38,658 nt of DNA from Planctomycetaceae bacterium. GTDB lineage: Bacteria; Planctomycetota; Planctomycetia; Planctomycetales; Planctomycetaceae. The notes under the pieces are model-generated. The model was given only the letters and a program-made list of their open reading frames with translations. It had not been told where the DNA came from and made no database searches. Positions 11,001 through 18,552 of this stretch are shown piece by piece. The position numbers were made by a program, and so were the translations under genes. The stretch spans positions 1 to 38,658 of the forward strand of contig PBMZ01000148.1 in assembly GCA_002722955.1 (NCBI GenBank), given 5' to 3'. The number at the start of each line of letters is the position of its first letter. Within the stretch, counting starts at the first letter, position 1.

Positions 11001-14000
11001 TGCTTCAGCAAAGCCTGTTGGTGGCAGTGATCATGGGCATCGTTGCCGTCATGACGATGGCTTATCGTCGCCGCGGCTTTTGGGGATTTGGCGCAGCGAC
11101 GGCAGTACTTTTATTGATCGGATTTTCCTGGTTCGGCATGCAGACTCGCGTGTCGAGGCCAGAGGCTTTAGTCAGTCAATACGCTAATGAGGATCCTCAA
11201 CTGACGACCGGCATGATGCTGGCTGAGAGTGAAGCGGGGATGGCCGGGGATTATGAATCGGAAGACTATGCCGAAAGCGGTGAAGGCGCCACAGAGATGT
11301 CGGAACCGATGTTCGATGATCGCGCCGATCGTGAGATGAAGACCGAGTCCGAAGCGCCGATCGTTGCCACTGATCCGGCCAGTGGACCTCCACAAACTGC
11401 TGCAACTTCTCCAGCACCTCTAACACCTCCATCACCTGGCAGTCCTCCCCCTCCCACTGAGGTAGAGCGATCTCGTGAAATCCAAAAGGGGCAAAGGAAC
11501 TGGAATGCCCTTGATGAGGTGGAACAATCGGCAATTCCATTTGCCACTCGTCCACAAAATCGAGCAGCTCAACCGAGCAATTCGCCGACGAAGACTGATA
11601 ACTTAGCAGAACGAATACCATCGCCCGACGAGCCTCAAATGGCTCAAAACGAAGGAGATATTGCTGGCGACTTCATCAGTGGGTTAGGCGAAGATGAACT
11701 CAATGGCCACCTCGGGATGGAGGGGCGAGGGGCGCGGCTGTCATTGGCACTATCATTACAGCCACCCGCCGGTTCGCACTTCAAGCAATTCCGCTACTCG
11801 GGAACGGAATCGGGCAACCAACGTGTCGCTTTATCGCTTCGCTTCGATGACTGGACTTCGCGACGAACATGGCTCAGCCTGATTATCGCAGGCATCGCTT
11901 TGGTGTTCTGGTGCCTGCGAAGTTGCTCGGTAACTTGTCGAACCGTTCTGGCGGCGGTTGGCTTTGTTATTCCGCTGTCACTCATCACGGTGGCTCCCGA
12001 TCAATGGCACGTGCTCTTGGACGGGATCTTCTTCGGAAGCTTGGTTGGAATCGGATGTTGGCTGTTGTCGCCGGTGCTTGGCTTATGCAATGCGATCCGA
12101 TTGCGAGTTGCTCGTCTTATTATTGGTTCGGCGACAACCGCGGCGTTGATTGCTGTTTGCTTCTTTGCTCAGACGGGAGAAGTGCATGCTCAACGTCAAC
12201 AGGCGAAGGCACCGGCTAAGAAGCCCTCCGTTAGCACGGTTCGTCCTGATTCGATCATCGTGCCTTACGATCCGGCACAAGGCGCCAACAGTGCGAAACA
12301 CATCTTCGTTCCGCACCAAGAATTTATCCGGCTCTGGAATGAAGCAAATCCTGATCAGCCACTGGACCCGGCAAAGCCACGGCTATCCGGTTCTATTGCG
12401 AATGCCTTGTACTCGGCGAAGCTTGTCCCGAATGAAGATGGCAGCAGTGGAAGTGTTGAAGTCAGTGCAAGGTTTCTGTTGCACAACCACACCAACGACT
12501 CGATCAAGTTAACCTTGCCGCTCGGCAGAGTCGCGCTGACATCGGCGAAACTGAATGACGAAGCCGCCCCTTTGCTGACTCGCGTTGAAAAAGGCGTCAG
12601 TTTGGATGTCGTGTTACAGACGACGGGAGCCCACGTGTTGGATCTTCAGTTCGCTGTACCCGCAAAGCTGACGGGGCCAGCCGGTCAGTTTCAAATTCCA
12701 CTCGGTCGCGTCGCATCCGGGAAGTTGGAATTCACGCTGCCCAACAACGACTTGAATGTCCGCGTCAACGGTTCCAGCACAGCCTTCCGTGTCACCAGTC
12801 GCGACCAAGCATCCATCATTGAAGTTCCCATTGATGGCGGCGGCTTGTTGAGTGTCGCTTGGCAACCCAAACAAACTCGTGGCGCCGTTGATGGCATTAT
12901 CCATGTGGAGTCGGCAATGGCGGCATTGATCGATGATGCTGGCATTCGCATGCGAACAAGTCATCATTTCAATGTTCCGCAGGGTTCGATGTCCGATGCC
13001 GAATTCACCTTGCCAGAGAATGTGAATGTGCAAGCAATCGTGGGCCCGGACGTTGGAGGATGGCAACTGAATGAAGAGGGCCAACGTAGCATTCGTGTCT
13101 TCTTCCGTCGCGCGATCGAAGATCAGACCAGTCTTTCGTTTGATTTGTACGCAGATCAAAAGCTGCAAGAGGCGCAAACGAACTTCACCTTGCCCAGCTT
13201 TGAACCATTGCGGGTGACCCGTGAGATTGGCGTGGTTGGCGTGTTTACCGGCCCGCAATTTGGTGGCCGCAGTGGGCAAACCAGCGGTGTCTCTCAAATC
13301 AACGCCGCACAGTTCAAACCCAAAATCGCGTTAAAGTTGCCGAAGCAAGCTCCCGTTGTCGCTTACCGATATACGGCAAGGCCAATTAGCATTCCATTGG
13401 TGATTACACGCCGGGCACCTCAATCAACGTCCGCTTCTCAACATGCATCCAGCGTTGAGTTGCGCAAGATTCGCATCGCCAGCCGCTTTCGAGTCCGACT
13501 GACGCAAGCGCCGCGCTCTTCGTTTTCGTTGCGACTGGCCAACGGCTATCGGCCCGTATCAGTGACGGCATCAGATCTGAACGATTGGTACTTCACTCCT
13601 TCAGCGGACGGCGACGGACAAATCTTGACCGTCGAGTTTTCGCAGCCAAGATTGGGATTGGCCGAGATCGCGGTTGAAGGTGTCATCCCGAAGGCGCCCA
13701 ATGAAGTCACAGCCAACATTGCCGTTCCGAATGCTTTGGAAGTCAGCAAAGCTTCGTCAACACTCGCCGTCTGGGTCGACAGCGCTTATTCGGCCACTCT
13801 AGGTTCTTCTCCCGGTTGGCGACCCGTTGCGCCAGGTGAATTGCCAGCAGAATTGCGAAACAAACAGTCGCGACCACTGCAATTCGCGTTCAGCTCGAGC
13901 GAGGCGACGAACCAACCCATCACATTAAGCCTCGCACGAGCAACACCACGAGTCTCAGCACATTCCGTCACCTTCATAACTGCCAGCGATGTGTTGTTGG

Positions 14001-16309
14001 ATTACTCGATCGCACTCAAGTGGGAGATCAGCCAAGCGGCCGCCGATCGTTTGCAATTTACTGGTCCCGCCAACTTGAAAGGCAAGCTAAAGATCGAAGA
14101 TCAACGCGTCCGCCAAGTCAGCGTGAGCGACTTGGACAATGACCGAGTTCGCTGGACGTTGACCTTGAACGATCCCGTGCAACAACAATTCTTCATGATC
14201 GCGCAAGCGTCGCTGCCGCCAGAAACCGAGGCTGTCGATGCTGTCAACATTCAATTCGAAGAAGCCAGCACTGCCGCGGATGCCAATGCTACCGCATTGG
14301 AATTGCAAAGCCACTATGCCGTTTTGATCAACCTGTCCAGCAGCCAGTTAACACTCGAGTCACCAGAAAGCCCTGAAGCTGTCACCGGCGATGTGTTGCC
14401 AATCAAGGTGCGGCAAGAACTGATTGATCAAGCGGCAGAAATCGTGCGGCTTGGTCGAACAGCCGACGCTGCGACACCGCGTTGGACAATCCAACGTTTC
14501 GAACAACAACAATCCTCGCCAGCGACCGTCAAGCTTGCCCGCATGGTGACTGTGATCGCTTCCGATGGAACGTGGCGCGGAGAGTTGAATTGCCTGGTCA
14601 AGAATCGTAATCGTCAATTCTTGCCCTTGGTGATTCCCGCGAATTCGTCTGTGTTGTCAGTCTTCGTTAAGGCGAAACCGACTCGGCCAGTGCAAACAGT
14701 TCTCAAGGAAAGCTCGGTGCAGTTGATCGCGTTGCCGAAGACGAATCGGGCCGACTTGTCGTTCAATGTCAAAGTTGTCATGCGGGGCAAGTTGTCTGAC
14801 GGTGCCTTGCCCAATGGCTTTCAGTTGACGGCTAAGGACTTTGACATTCCTGCACCGCGCATTCTTTCTCAAAGCGAAGATGCCAAGTTCGGTGTTCCCG
14901 TGACTGAAACCATCTGGACCGTGTACTTGCCAGAAGAAATCGATGCCGAAGCGCTCGAAGACGCATCCCGAACCAATCTCGTTGAAGGTGAAGAAGACGA
15001 CGCCGAATTGATCGTGGCCATCAACCAATTGCGTGAAGGCGTCGATATCTCGAGCAGCTTGACTGGCAAGATGAGCCTGCGGCAGAACTACAACGCCTTT
15101 GAGAATATGCAACAGGTTCAATCGATAGCCGAGCAATACGAGGATTTCGCAACTCGCTATTCAGGGAACGCGAAACTTCAAGAACTCTCGGAATTGCGCG
15201 GCAAGTTTGATATGTCGTACTCGTCGAACGCGGGAAAACTTCAAATTGACTCGTCCAGAAAAACCGCAATCGTTACCGATGGTCAATCGAATGTCATCTC
15301 AACTGATGAAGAGGCCCAGCGATCGTTGATCGATATCAACAACGAAGGCCTCTTAAACTCGAACGGAATTCAAGGCACTAAGACGGATCTCTACTACGAC
15401 AAGAGTTGGGCGTATTCCGTCAATGGCAAGAGCGGAAGCCCAAAGGAATCCAAGCCAACTGCAAAAGCGACCGAGGAAACGAATAGCCGCTTTTCGAAGA
15501 GCAATCGTGCCAACGACCGCTCGGGATTGCAGCGGCAAAGCGTTGAACAGCTCGATGCCTTGAATAAGGAGATTGAGAAAAACAAAAGGCAACCTGCCCA
15601 GAGCCAAGACGCGACTCCAGAGTACAGAATAATTATGGATCAACGGAAAAATCTTGTTCGTGGCTTCGGCAATAGCGCTGGTAGTGCCACTGGTGGCGGT
15701 GGCATGGGAGGAATTCCTGGAACAAGAATGGGGGGCATTGCTGGGAACGGAAGCGGTGCGGCCGCACAGGGGATGCCGATGGGCGGTGTACCCGGTCGAA
15801 GTCGAAATCTCCCCGGTGATTTGCCGGAATTCGCCAATCAATCTACGGCGAACTTCGATGACATCAACGGCAACGGAGTTCTCGATCCTAGGATCAACTC
15901 TGTGATCGTGGACGATTCCAAATCGACTGGTGTTTGGACACAGGTCGGTGGGCTTTCGCTTTCGATTGACATACCGAAGGCGGGGCAAGAGCTAAACTTC
16001 AAGAAGGTTGGTGGTAGTCCTCGATTGGCTCTGACAATGCGGCCTCAACAGTCGTTAGAGGTTGGCTTGGGAGCAATCTGGACGATTGTTTGGATCGGAC
16101 TGGGAATCGGCATCGCAATTGTCATTCATCGGGCAGGCCATTGGTGCGCAATCTTTAAATGCCTGCCGTCCGTGATGGTTGCCTTAGGATTGCTGGCCTT
16201 CTATTACACGCCCGATGCGATGCGATGGGTTGGCTTCTTTGTGTTTCTGCTTGGCGCGTTGGCTGTTGGATTTCAAAATCGACGAGTTCCAGAGAATGCG
16301 ACCAGCTAG
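8096..16309 (+). CDS. Fused double-module giant envelope protein of unknown function (modules 2 and 3)
   Basis: A 2737-residue protein, related to its upstream neighbour and apparently two such proteins in one chain. Module 2: signal peptide 1-33 (ends AVAQ), head motif RVYVPIEDLDAVL, repeats YRYQDSNYQGAIRI and YRYLTGGYKVSL, membrane segments about 972-1018, then an acidic and Pro-rich linker (PSPGSPPPP). Membrane segments at about 1258-1350 run into a second signal-peptide-like stretch ending EVHAQ near 1365. Module 3: head motif KHIFVPHQEFIRLWNEA after 1385, repeats YRYTARPISIPL and later WTIQRFEQQQ, a Gly-rich stretch about 2521-2568 (GGGGMGG), a possible calcium loop DINGNGVLD near 2588 and C-terminal membrane segments about 2655-2731. 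No catalytic motif is visible. It is probably anchored in the cytoplasmic membrane with large periplasmic domains. The homology between modules is my reading of aligned motifs, not a computed alignment. Confidence 0.8.
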   Translation: MSGAVSKRSRCFYQWACLLALLCFATGNNAVAQDASKQERKQRVYVPIEDLDAVLKNDGKGVLLSVEEFEELYKKAAANRAAAFRQPAAVVITSGEYNATISGDHLIIVATIQFQQFVDGWQSISMPLRGLSIEKAQVGNEPARLGRRTLQHQNQTIDVLELLNDKAGSFTLELTMSTQLAAVGSDQVAAFGVILCPSAKFNVTVPAKKHLLVNGLSIDRPADIDQPAAYSVAAGGLRDLRLVITERQSQRTTDSLLFASTGFGLNVAPGEVTWQAVTSVQVYGTRIDRLTFFVPSSLEIADVQSTGLEAWELSDRDGNPDFTQIQLDYRQPFDGNRKVIFKGVMTTPSGAAWSVPTLELSNATSHIGRVLVQHPPGVRLRVIDNTGVRQVQVANSPASLTPDRDAPAAGNVSRPSLVYNAWRENFSLSFVTQTKRRELQTSISTILDINSAGLDVISIATLEAYFAPLFELDITLPAEWTITGITFRGKPIQWQTLPQEAGIHQVRLSLKPALAIGEAGQLTIAAHRDLENWPIEDDPVDVAIPRIVLPQSNVVEGTFVVKAEPDLDVTPQEVVGLDPANIKVEGQRLGYRYQDSNYQGAIRIQRKASRLFSRTVAISRLDRTAFHTYLESDITIEGGKIRTIKLAVSESAGEDIRFRLLSSLSRIVEQQAGEVVNGERLWTLQLDQRRSGLLRVAVDVTSPVDEQENFVPHQLRVVGAERQNGFIAFEAAGDQQIQVQAVNAGDRALDDVDPVDLPNVSYTPRERIVAVYRYLTGGYKVSLSEVRFDRVAVPTAVGYDSHITSIFGRMGDIQNQAKFEFVAIGVQSLRVVLPTSETTSKNETPELWAALVDDQPVEIRRTKDAYLVPLPAIGRPDAQRCLELFYRTQAVPLHGTGKIEQQPPSLSAINGKGVEQPIELLDQTWSVYYPQDTLLTENTSVYTAHDSMDRASVLGQAQQLIRVGSLNLVLQQSLLVAVIMGIVAVMTMAYRRRGFWGFGAATAVLLLIGFSWFGMQTRVSRPEALVSQYANEDPQLTTGMMLAESEAGMAGDYESEDYAESGEGATEMSEPMFDDRADREMKTESEAPIVATDPASGPPQTAATSPAPLTPPSPGSPPPPTEVERSREIQKGQRNWNALDEVEQSAIPFATRPQNRAAQPSNSPTKTDNLAERIPSPDEPQMAQNEGDIAGDFISGLGEDELNGHLGMEGRGARLSLALSLQPPAGSHFKQFRYSGTESGNQRVALSLRFDDWTSRRTWLSLIIAGIALVFWCLRSCSVTCRTVLAAVGFVIPLSLITVAPDQWHVLLDGIFFGSLVGIGCWLLSPVLGLCNAIRLRVARLIIGSATTAALIAVCFFAQTGEVHAQRQQAKAPAKKPSVSTVRPDSIIVPYDPAQGANSAKHIFVPHQEFIRLWNEANPDQPLDPAKPRLSGSIANALYSAKLVPNEDGSSGSVEVSARFLLHNHTNDSIKLTLPLGRVALTSAKLNDEAAPLLTRVEKGVSLDVVLQTTGAHVLDLQFAVPAKLTGPAGQFQIPLGRVASGKLEFTLPNNDLNVRVNGSSTAFRVTSRDQASIIEVPIDGGGLLSVAWQPKQTRGAVDGIIHVESAMAALIDDAGIRMRTSHHFNVPQGSMSDAEFTLPENVNVQAIVGPDVGGWQLNEEGQRSIRVFFRRAIEDQTSLSFDLYADQKLQEAQTNFTLPSFEPLRVTREIGVVGVFTGPQFGGRSGQTSGVSQINAAQFKPKIALKLPKQAPVVAYRYTARPISIPLVITRRAPQSTSASQHASSVELRKIRIASRFRVRLTQAPRSSFSLRLANGYRPVSVTASDLNDWYFTPSADGDGQILTVEFSQPRLGLAEIAVEGVIPKAPNEVTANIAVPNALEVSKASSTLAVWVDSAYSATLGSSPGWRPVAPGELPAELRNKQSRPLQFAFSSSEATNQPITLSLARATPRVSAHSVTFITASDVLLDYSIALKWEISQAAADRLQFTGPANLKGKLKIEDQRVRQVSVSDLDNDRVRWTLTLNDPVQQQFFMIAQASLPPETEAVDAVNIQFEEASTAADANATALELQSHYAVLINLSSSQLTLESPESPEAVTGDVLPIKVRQELIDQAAEIVRLGRTADAATPRWTIQRFEQQQSSPATVKLARMVTVIASDGTWRGELNCLVKNRNRQFLPLVIPANSSVLSVFVKAKPTRPVQTVLKESSVQLIALPKTNRADLSFNVKVVMRGKLSDGALPNGFQLTAKDFDIPAPRILSQSEDAKFGVPVTETIWTVYLPEEIDAEALEDASRTNLVEGEEDDAELIVAINQLREGVDISSSLTGKMSLRQNYNAFENMQQVQSIAEQYEDFATRYSGNAKLQELSELRGKFDMSYSSNAGKLQIDSSRKTAIVTDGQSNVISTDEEAQRSLIDINNEGLLNSNGIQGTKTDLYYDKSWAYSVNGKSGSPKESKPTAKATEETNSRFSKSNRANDRSGLQRQSVEQLDALNKEIEKNKRQPAQSQDATPEYRIIMDQRKNLVRGFGNSAGSATGGGGMGGIPGTRMGGIAGNGSGAAAQGMPMGGVPGRSRNLPGDLPEFANQSTANFDDINGNGVLDPRINSVIVDDSKSTGVWTQVGGLSLSIDIPKAGQELNFKKVGGSPRLALTMRPQQSLEVGLGAIWTIVWIGLGIGIAIVIHRAGHWCAIFKCLPSVMVALGLLAFYYTPDAMRWVGFFVFLLGALAVGFQNRRVPENATS

Positions 16310-16323
16310 CAGACTGTGATTCC

Positions 16324-17484
16324 ATGCGACTTGTCGATATCCGCCAAGCAACCGTACCGATCTCACGCTATGCCGACGCATCGATCTCTAGCGGAAACTT
16401 GGACACGACGATTGTCGCCATCATCACAGATGCCTATCGCGCCGGGGAGCCGATCGTCGGTTTTGGATTCTCGTCGATCGGACGCTACGGACAAAGCGGA
16501 CTAATTCGAGATCGTTTTGCACCTAGGTTACTTGCCGCCCCTGCTGAAGACCTTTGCGCCGCCGATGGAAACATCGATCCTTTTCGCGCATGGCAATGCA
16601 TGATGCTGGGCGAGAAACCCGGCGGTCACGGCGAACGCTGCGTTGCCGTTGGGACGCTGGACATGGCACTCTGGGATCTGGCCGCCAAGGTCGCCGAAGA
16701 ACCACTCTATCAATTCCTTGGCAAGGTCATTGGGATAGAACAAACATCCCAGCAAGTCCCCGTGTATGCGGGCGGCGGCTATTACTTTCCCGATGACGAC
16801 ATTGGTCGACTGACGACTGAAGTGCGACAGTTTCTTGATCAGGGGCACACGCACATCAAGATGAAAATCGGTGCCGTGCCGCTCGAAGACGACCTGAAAC
16901 GGATCGAGGCCATCCTAGATTTGCTGCCCGACGGAAGCCACTTGGCCGTGGATGCTATGAATCGTTATTCGCCAGAGATGGCCATTCGAGCCGCTCAAGC
17001 ATTGCAACCTTATAAACTTTGGTGGTTCGAGGACATTTGCGATCCTCTGGATTTCACAACTCATGAAAGAGTCGCTGCTGAGTATTCGCCACCGATTGCC
17101 GCGGGAGAAGCTTTGTTCTCAGCGGCGGATGCTACCAATCTAATCCGCTATGCCGGACTTCGCCGCAATCACGACATCTTTGTGTTCGATCCGGTTCACT
17201 GCTACGGAGTCCCCGAATACTTACAGATTGCAGAGATGCTTGAAGACAACGGCTGGTCCAGGCAATCGTGCTGGCCACACGGCGGGCACTTGTTTTCCTT
17301 ACACTTGGCCGCCGCCTTGAAGTTGGGTGGCAACGAATGCAATCCCCATAACTTTCAACCGTTTGGTGGGTTTGCAGATGGTGCAGAAATCAGCGAAGGA
17401 TTCGCAACGCTGCCCGACGTGCCGGGAGTTGGATTTGCGACACGACCTCAGTTGATGAATCTGTTTTCAGCGTTATTGACATGA
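16324..17484 (+). CDS. D(-)-tartrate dehydratase-like enolase superfamily enzyme
   Basis: A 386-residue member of the mandelate racemase branch of the enolase superfamily, closest by motif to D(-)-tartrate dehydratase, which converts D-tartrate to oxaloacetate. Metal ligands are D210 (AVDAMNRY), E236 (WWFEDICDP) and E262 (AAGEALFS). The KxK acid/base motif is IKMKIG (K179, K181), the C-terminal His is H319 in WPHGGH, and a family-specific Lys is K98 in GEKPGGHGER. Other diagnostic stretches are GRYGQSGLIRDRFAPRL and GTLDMALWD. The frame is open upstream to 16159, inside the previous gene. ATG 16324, 14 bases after the stop of that gene, matches family N-termini although no clear ribosome binding site is seen. 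The enzyme is cytoplasmic and Mg-dependent. It could act on another acid sugar, since substrate is not certain from motifs alone. Confidence 0.85.
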   Translation: MRLVDIRQATVPISRYADASISSGNLDTTIVAIITDAYRAGEPIVGFGFSSIGRYGQSGLIRDRFAPRLLAAPAEDLCAADGNIDPFRAWQCMMLGEKPGGHGERCVAVGTLDMALWDLAAKVAEEPLYQFLGKVIGIEQTSQQVPVYAGGGYYFPDDDIGRLTTEVRQFLDQGHTHIKMKIGAVPLEDDLKRIEAILDLLPDGSHLAVDAMNRYSPEMAIRAAQALQPYKLWWFEDICDPLDFTTHERVAAEYSPPIAAGEALFSAADATNLIRYAGLRRNHDIFVFDPVHCYGVPEYLQIAEMLEDNGWSRQSCWPHGGHLFSLHLAAALKLGGNECNPHNFQPFGGFADGAEISEGFATLPDVPGVGFATRPQLMNLFSALLT

Positions 17485-17873
17485 GCATTCCTATCTTGAT
17501 TTCGTCGATTCTGCTAATCAGCGCGTTCGTGCTGACATTACGACGACGTCGATTGACCACTCATATTTGGGAATTGCTAATCGTTGGTTGACTGTTTGCG
17601 TTGTGGCAAACGACCGCGTTGATGATTGACTCGTTCAACATAGTCGATAACCCTCCAAATGTCGGCCAGATTCTTCGTGAGGGCTTTCTTCGTTCATTCC
17701 GTGTCGGCGTAACAATTCCCGTCATCTTGACGTTGCCAACTCTATTGTTGGCGCTCTTCATGCAGCGGGAGAAACCGCGACTTGCCATTTTGTTCGGTGG
17801 AGTCGTTGCTCTAGTAGATTGCGTGTTGCTAACCGCTCTGCTGATTGCTTTAACGCGCGAAGCTTGGCCGTAA
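17481..17873 (+). pseudogene. Small four-helix membrane protein interrupted by one in-frame TGA
   Basis: An ATG at 17481 overlaps the stop of the tartrate-dehydratase-like gene (ATGA), a normal translational-coupling arrangement. The frame reads MSIPILISSILLISAFVL and onward for 36 codons, then meets TGA at 17589-17591. The same frame continues without further interruption (LFALWQTTALMID) to a stop at 17873, 130 codons in total. Four hydrophobic segments are predicted, with the stop inside the second, where Trp (TGG) would fit. Either this is a recent nonsense mutation, a base-calling error, or translation restarts at TTG 17601 to give a shortened protein. I do not recognise the family. Confidence 0.55.
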
Positions 17874-17901
17874 AACGTGACCTCGTAAATAAGAAAAAAC
17901 A

Positions 17902-18156
17902 CTAAGCCGATTGTGGCATTTCTTTGGCTTCGATTTCGATGCGCGCAACATCGTGCCCTGTCGTCCTGACATCGCGGATTGCCGAATGAATCGCTGCTTC
18001 CAATGAATCTGCTTTTCGATGGAAATCGATCGAGAAGACACCACCACAAGTTCCGGGTGTCCCGTCATCACAACCTGCTTCGAACAATTCATCGCAGAGT
18101 GCTTCTGTCAGTTCTGGAGAACCCTGAAGGATCGCGCGAAATTCATACTTCGGCAT
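17902..18156 (-). CDS. Small partner protein of a HicA-like gene (possible antitoxin-like role)
   Basis: An 84-residue acidic protein, MPKYEFRAILQG then LTEALCDELFEAGCDDGTPG, FSIDFHRKADSLEAAIHSAI and a C-terminal strand VARIEIEAKEM. The ELFEAGCDD and DFxRxAxSLExAI patterns are, as I recall, typical of a small family found next to short basic HicA-like proteins in many bacteria, where an antitoxin-like role has been guessed. No DNA-binding domain is visible. AGGTGA 4 bases before the ATG supports the start. It begins 19 bases after the stop of the HicA-like gene on the same strand, so the two form a unit. The alternative is an unrelated small regulatory protein. Confidence 0.65.
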   Translation of the reverse strand: MPKYEFRAILQGSPELTEALCDELFEAGCDDGTPGTCGGVFSIDFHRKADSLEAAIHSAIRDVRTTGHDVARIEIEAKEMPQSA

Positions 18157-18160
18157 AGTA

Positions 18161-18166
18161 TCACCT
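18161..18166 (-). promoter_or_regulatory. Ribosome binding site of the small partner gene
   Basis: AGGTGA on the minus strand, 4 bases before ATG 18156. It excludes the longer in-frame start upstream at 18276, which would run through the neighbouring gene. Confidence 0.5.
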
Positions 18167-18175
18167 GTTTCAGAC

Positions 18176-18409
18176 TTAGGCCTCATGCTCAGTGAGGACA
18201 ACGGTCCACGGCTCGACGAATGTCCTTTGCGTGATCTTCTGGACTTCTTGGGGTAGAGTAAACTGCTCTCGCGCAACCCTCACGACTTTGTTGGGGCAAT
18301 ACAGTCGCCCCCAAACATGTGCTCGCGCCCCAGCCTTTCGCAACGTCCACCCACGTTGTTCCGCATATTCAACGGCGGCACGAATATGTTTGTTGGGGTG
18401 ATGTGCCAT
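18176..18409 (-). CDS. HicA-like small basic protein
   Basis: A 77-residue basic protein with MAHHPNKHIRAAVEYAEQRG at the N-terminus and LRKAGARAHVWGRLYCPN in the middle. The order helix, GWT, basic strand with a central His, WGRLYCP strand resembles the HicA/double-stranded-RNA-binding-like fold of small mRNA-cleaving toxins. The exact HicA signature is not present, so this is resemblance rather than identification. Its position just upstream of a small acidic protein matches a two-gene toxin-antitoxin-like layout. No strong ribosome binding site is seen before ATG 18409. The C-terminal half (TLPQEVQKITQRTF) is not a standard HicA extension. Confidence 0.6.
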   Translation of the reverse strand: MAHHPNKHIRAAVEYAEQRGWTLRKAGARAHVWGRLYCPNKVVRVAREQFTLPQEVQKITQRTFVEPWTVVLTEHEA

Positions 18410-18552
18410 CGAACTACCCGTAAGTACGAAGCACCCGGATTATACATCTATCGAAACACCTTTTCCATTGGATTCAAACGGTCAAAGGTCGAAGACAAAT
18501 TTGGGGTGCACAACGGAAAGCTTACACTCCATGTGCGAACTGCGAGGGGCGG

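Noticed and set aside
4935..16000. Many reading frames on the opposite strand inside the two giant genes
   Set aside because: They are short and Arg/Ser/Cys-rich, lack ribosome binding sites and recognisable domains, and follow the codon pattern of the real genes on the other strand.
16159..16323. Longer start of the tartrate dehydratase-like gene
   Set aside because: The extra 55 codons lie inside the previous gene and do not match the family. ATG 16324 does.
17902..18409. Calling this a confirmed HicAB toxin-antitoxin pair
   Set aside because: The partner lacks a recognisable HicB or DNA-binding domain and the first protein lacks the full HicA signature, so it is listed only as a candidate.
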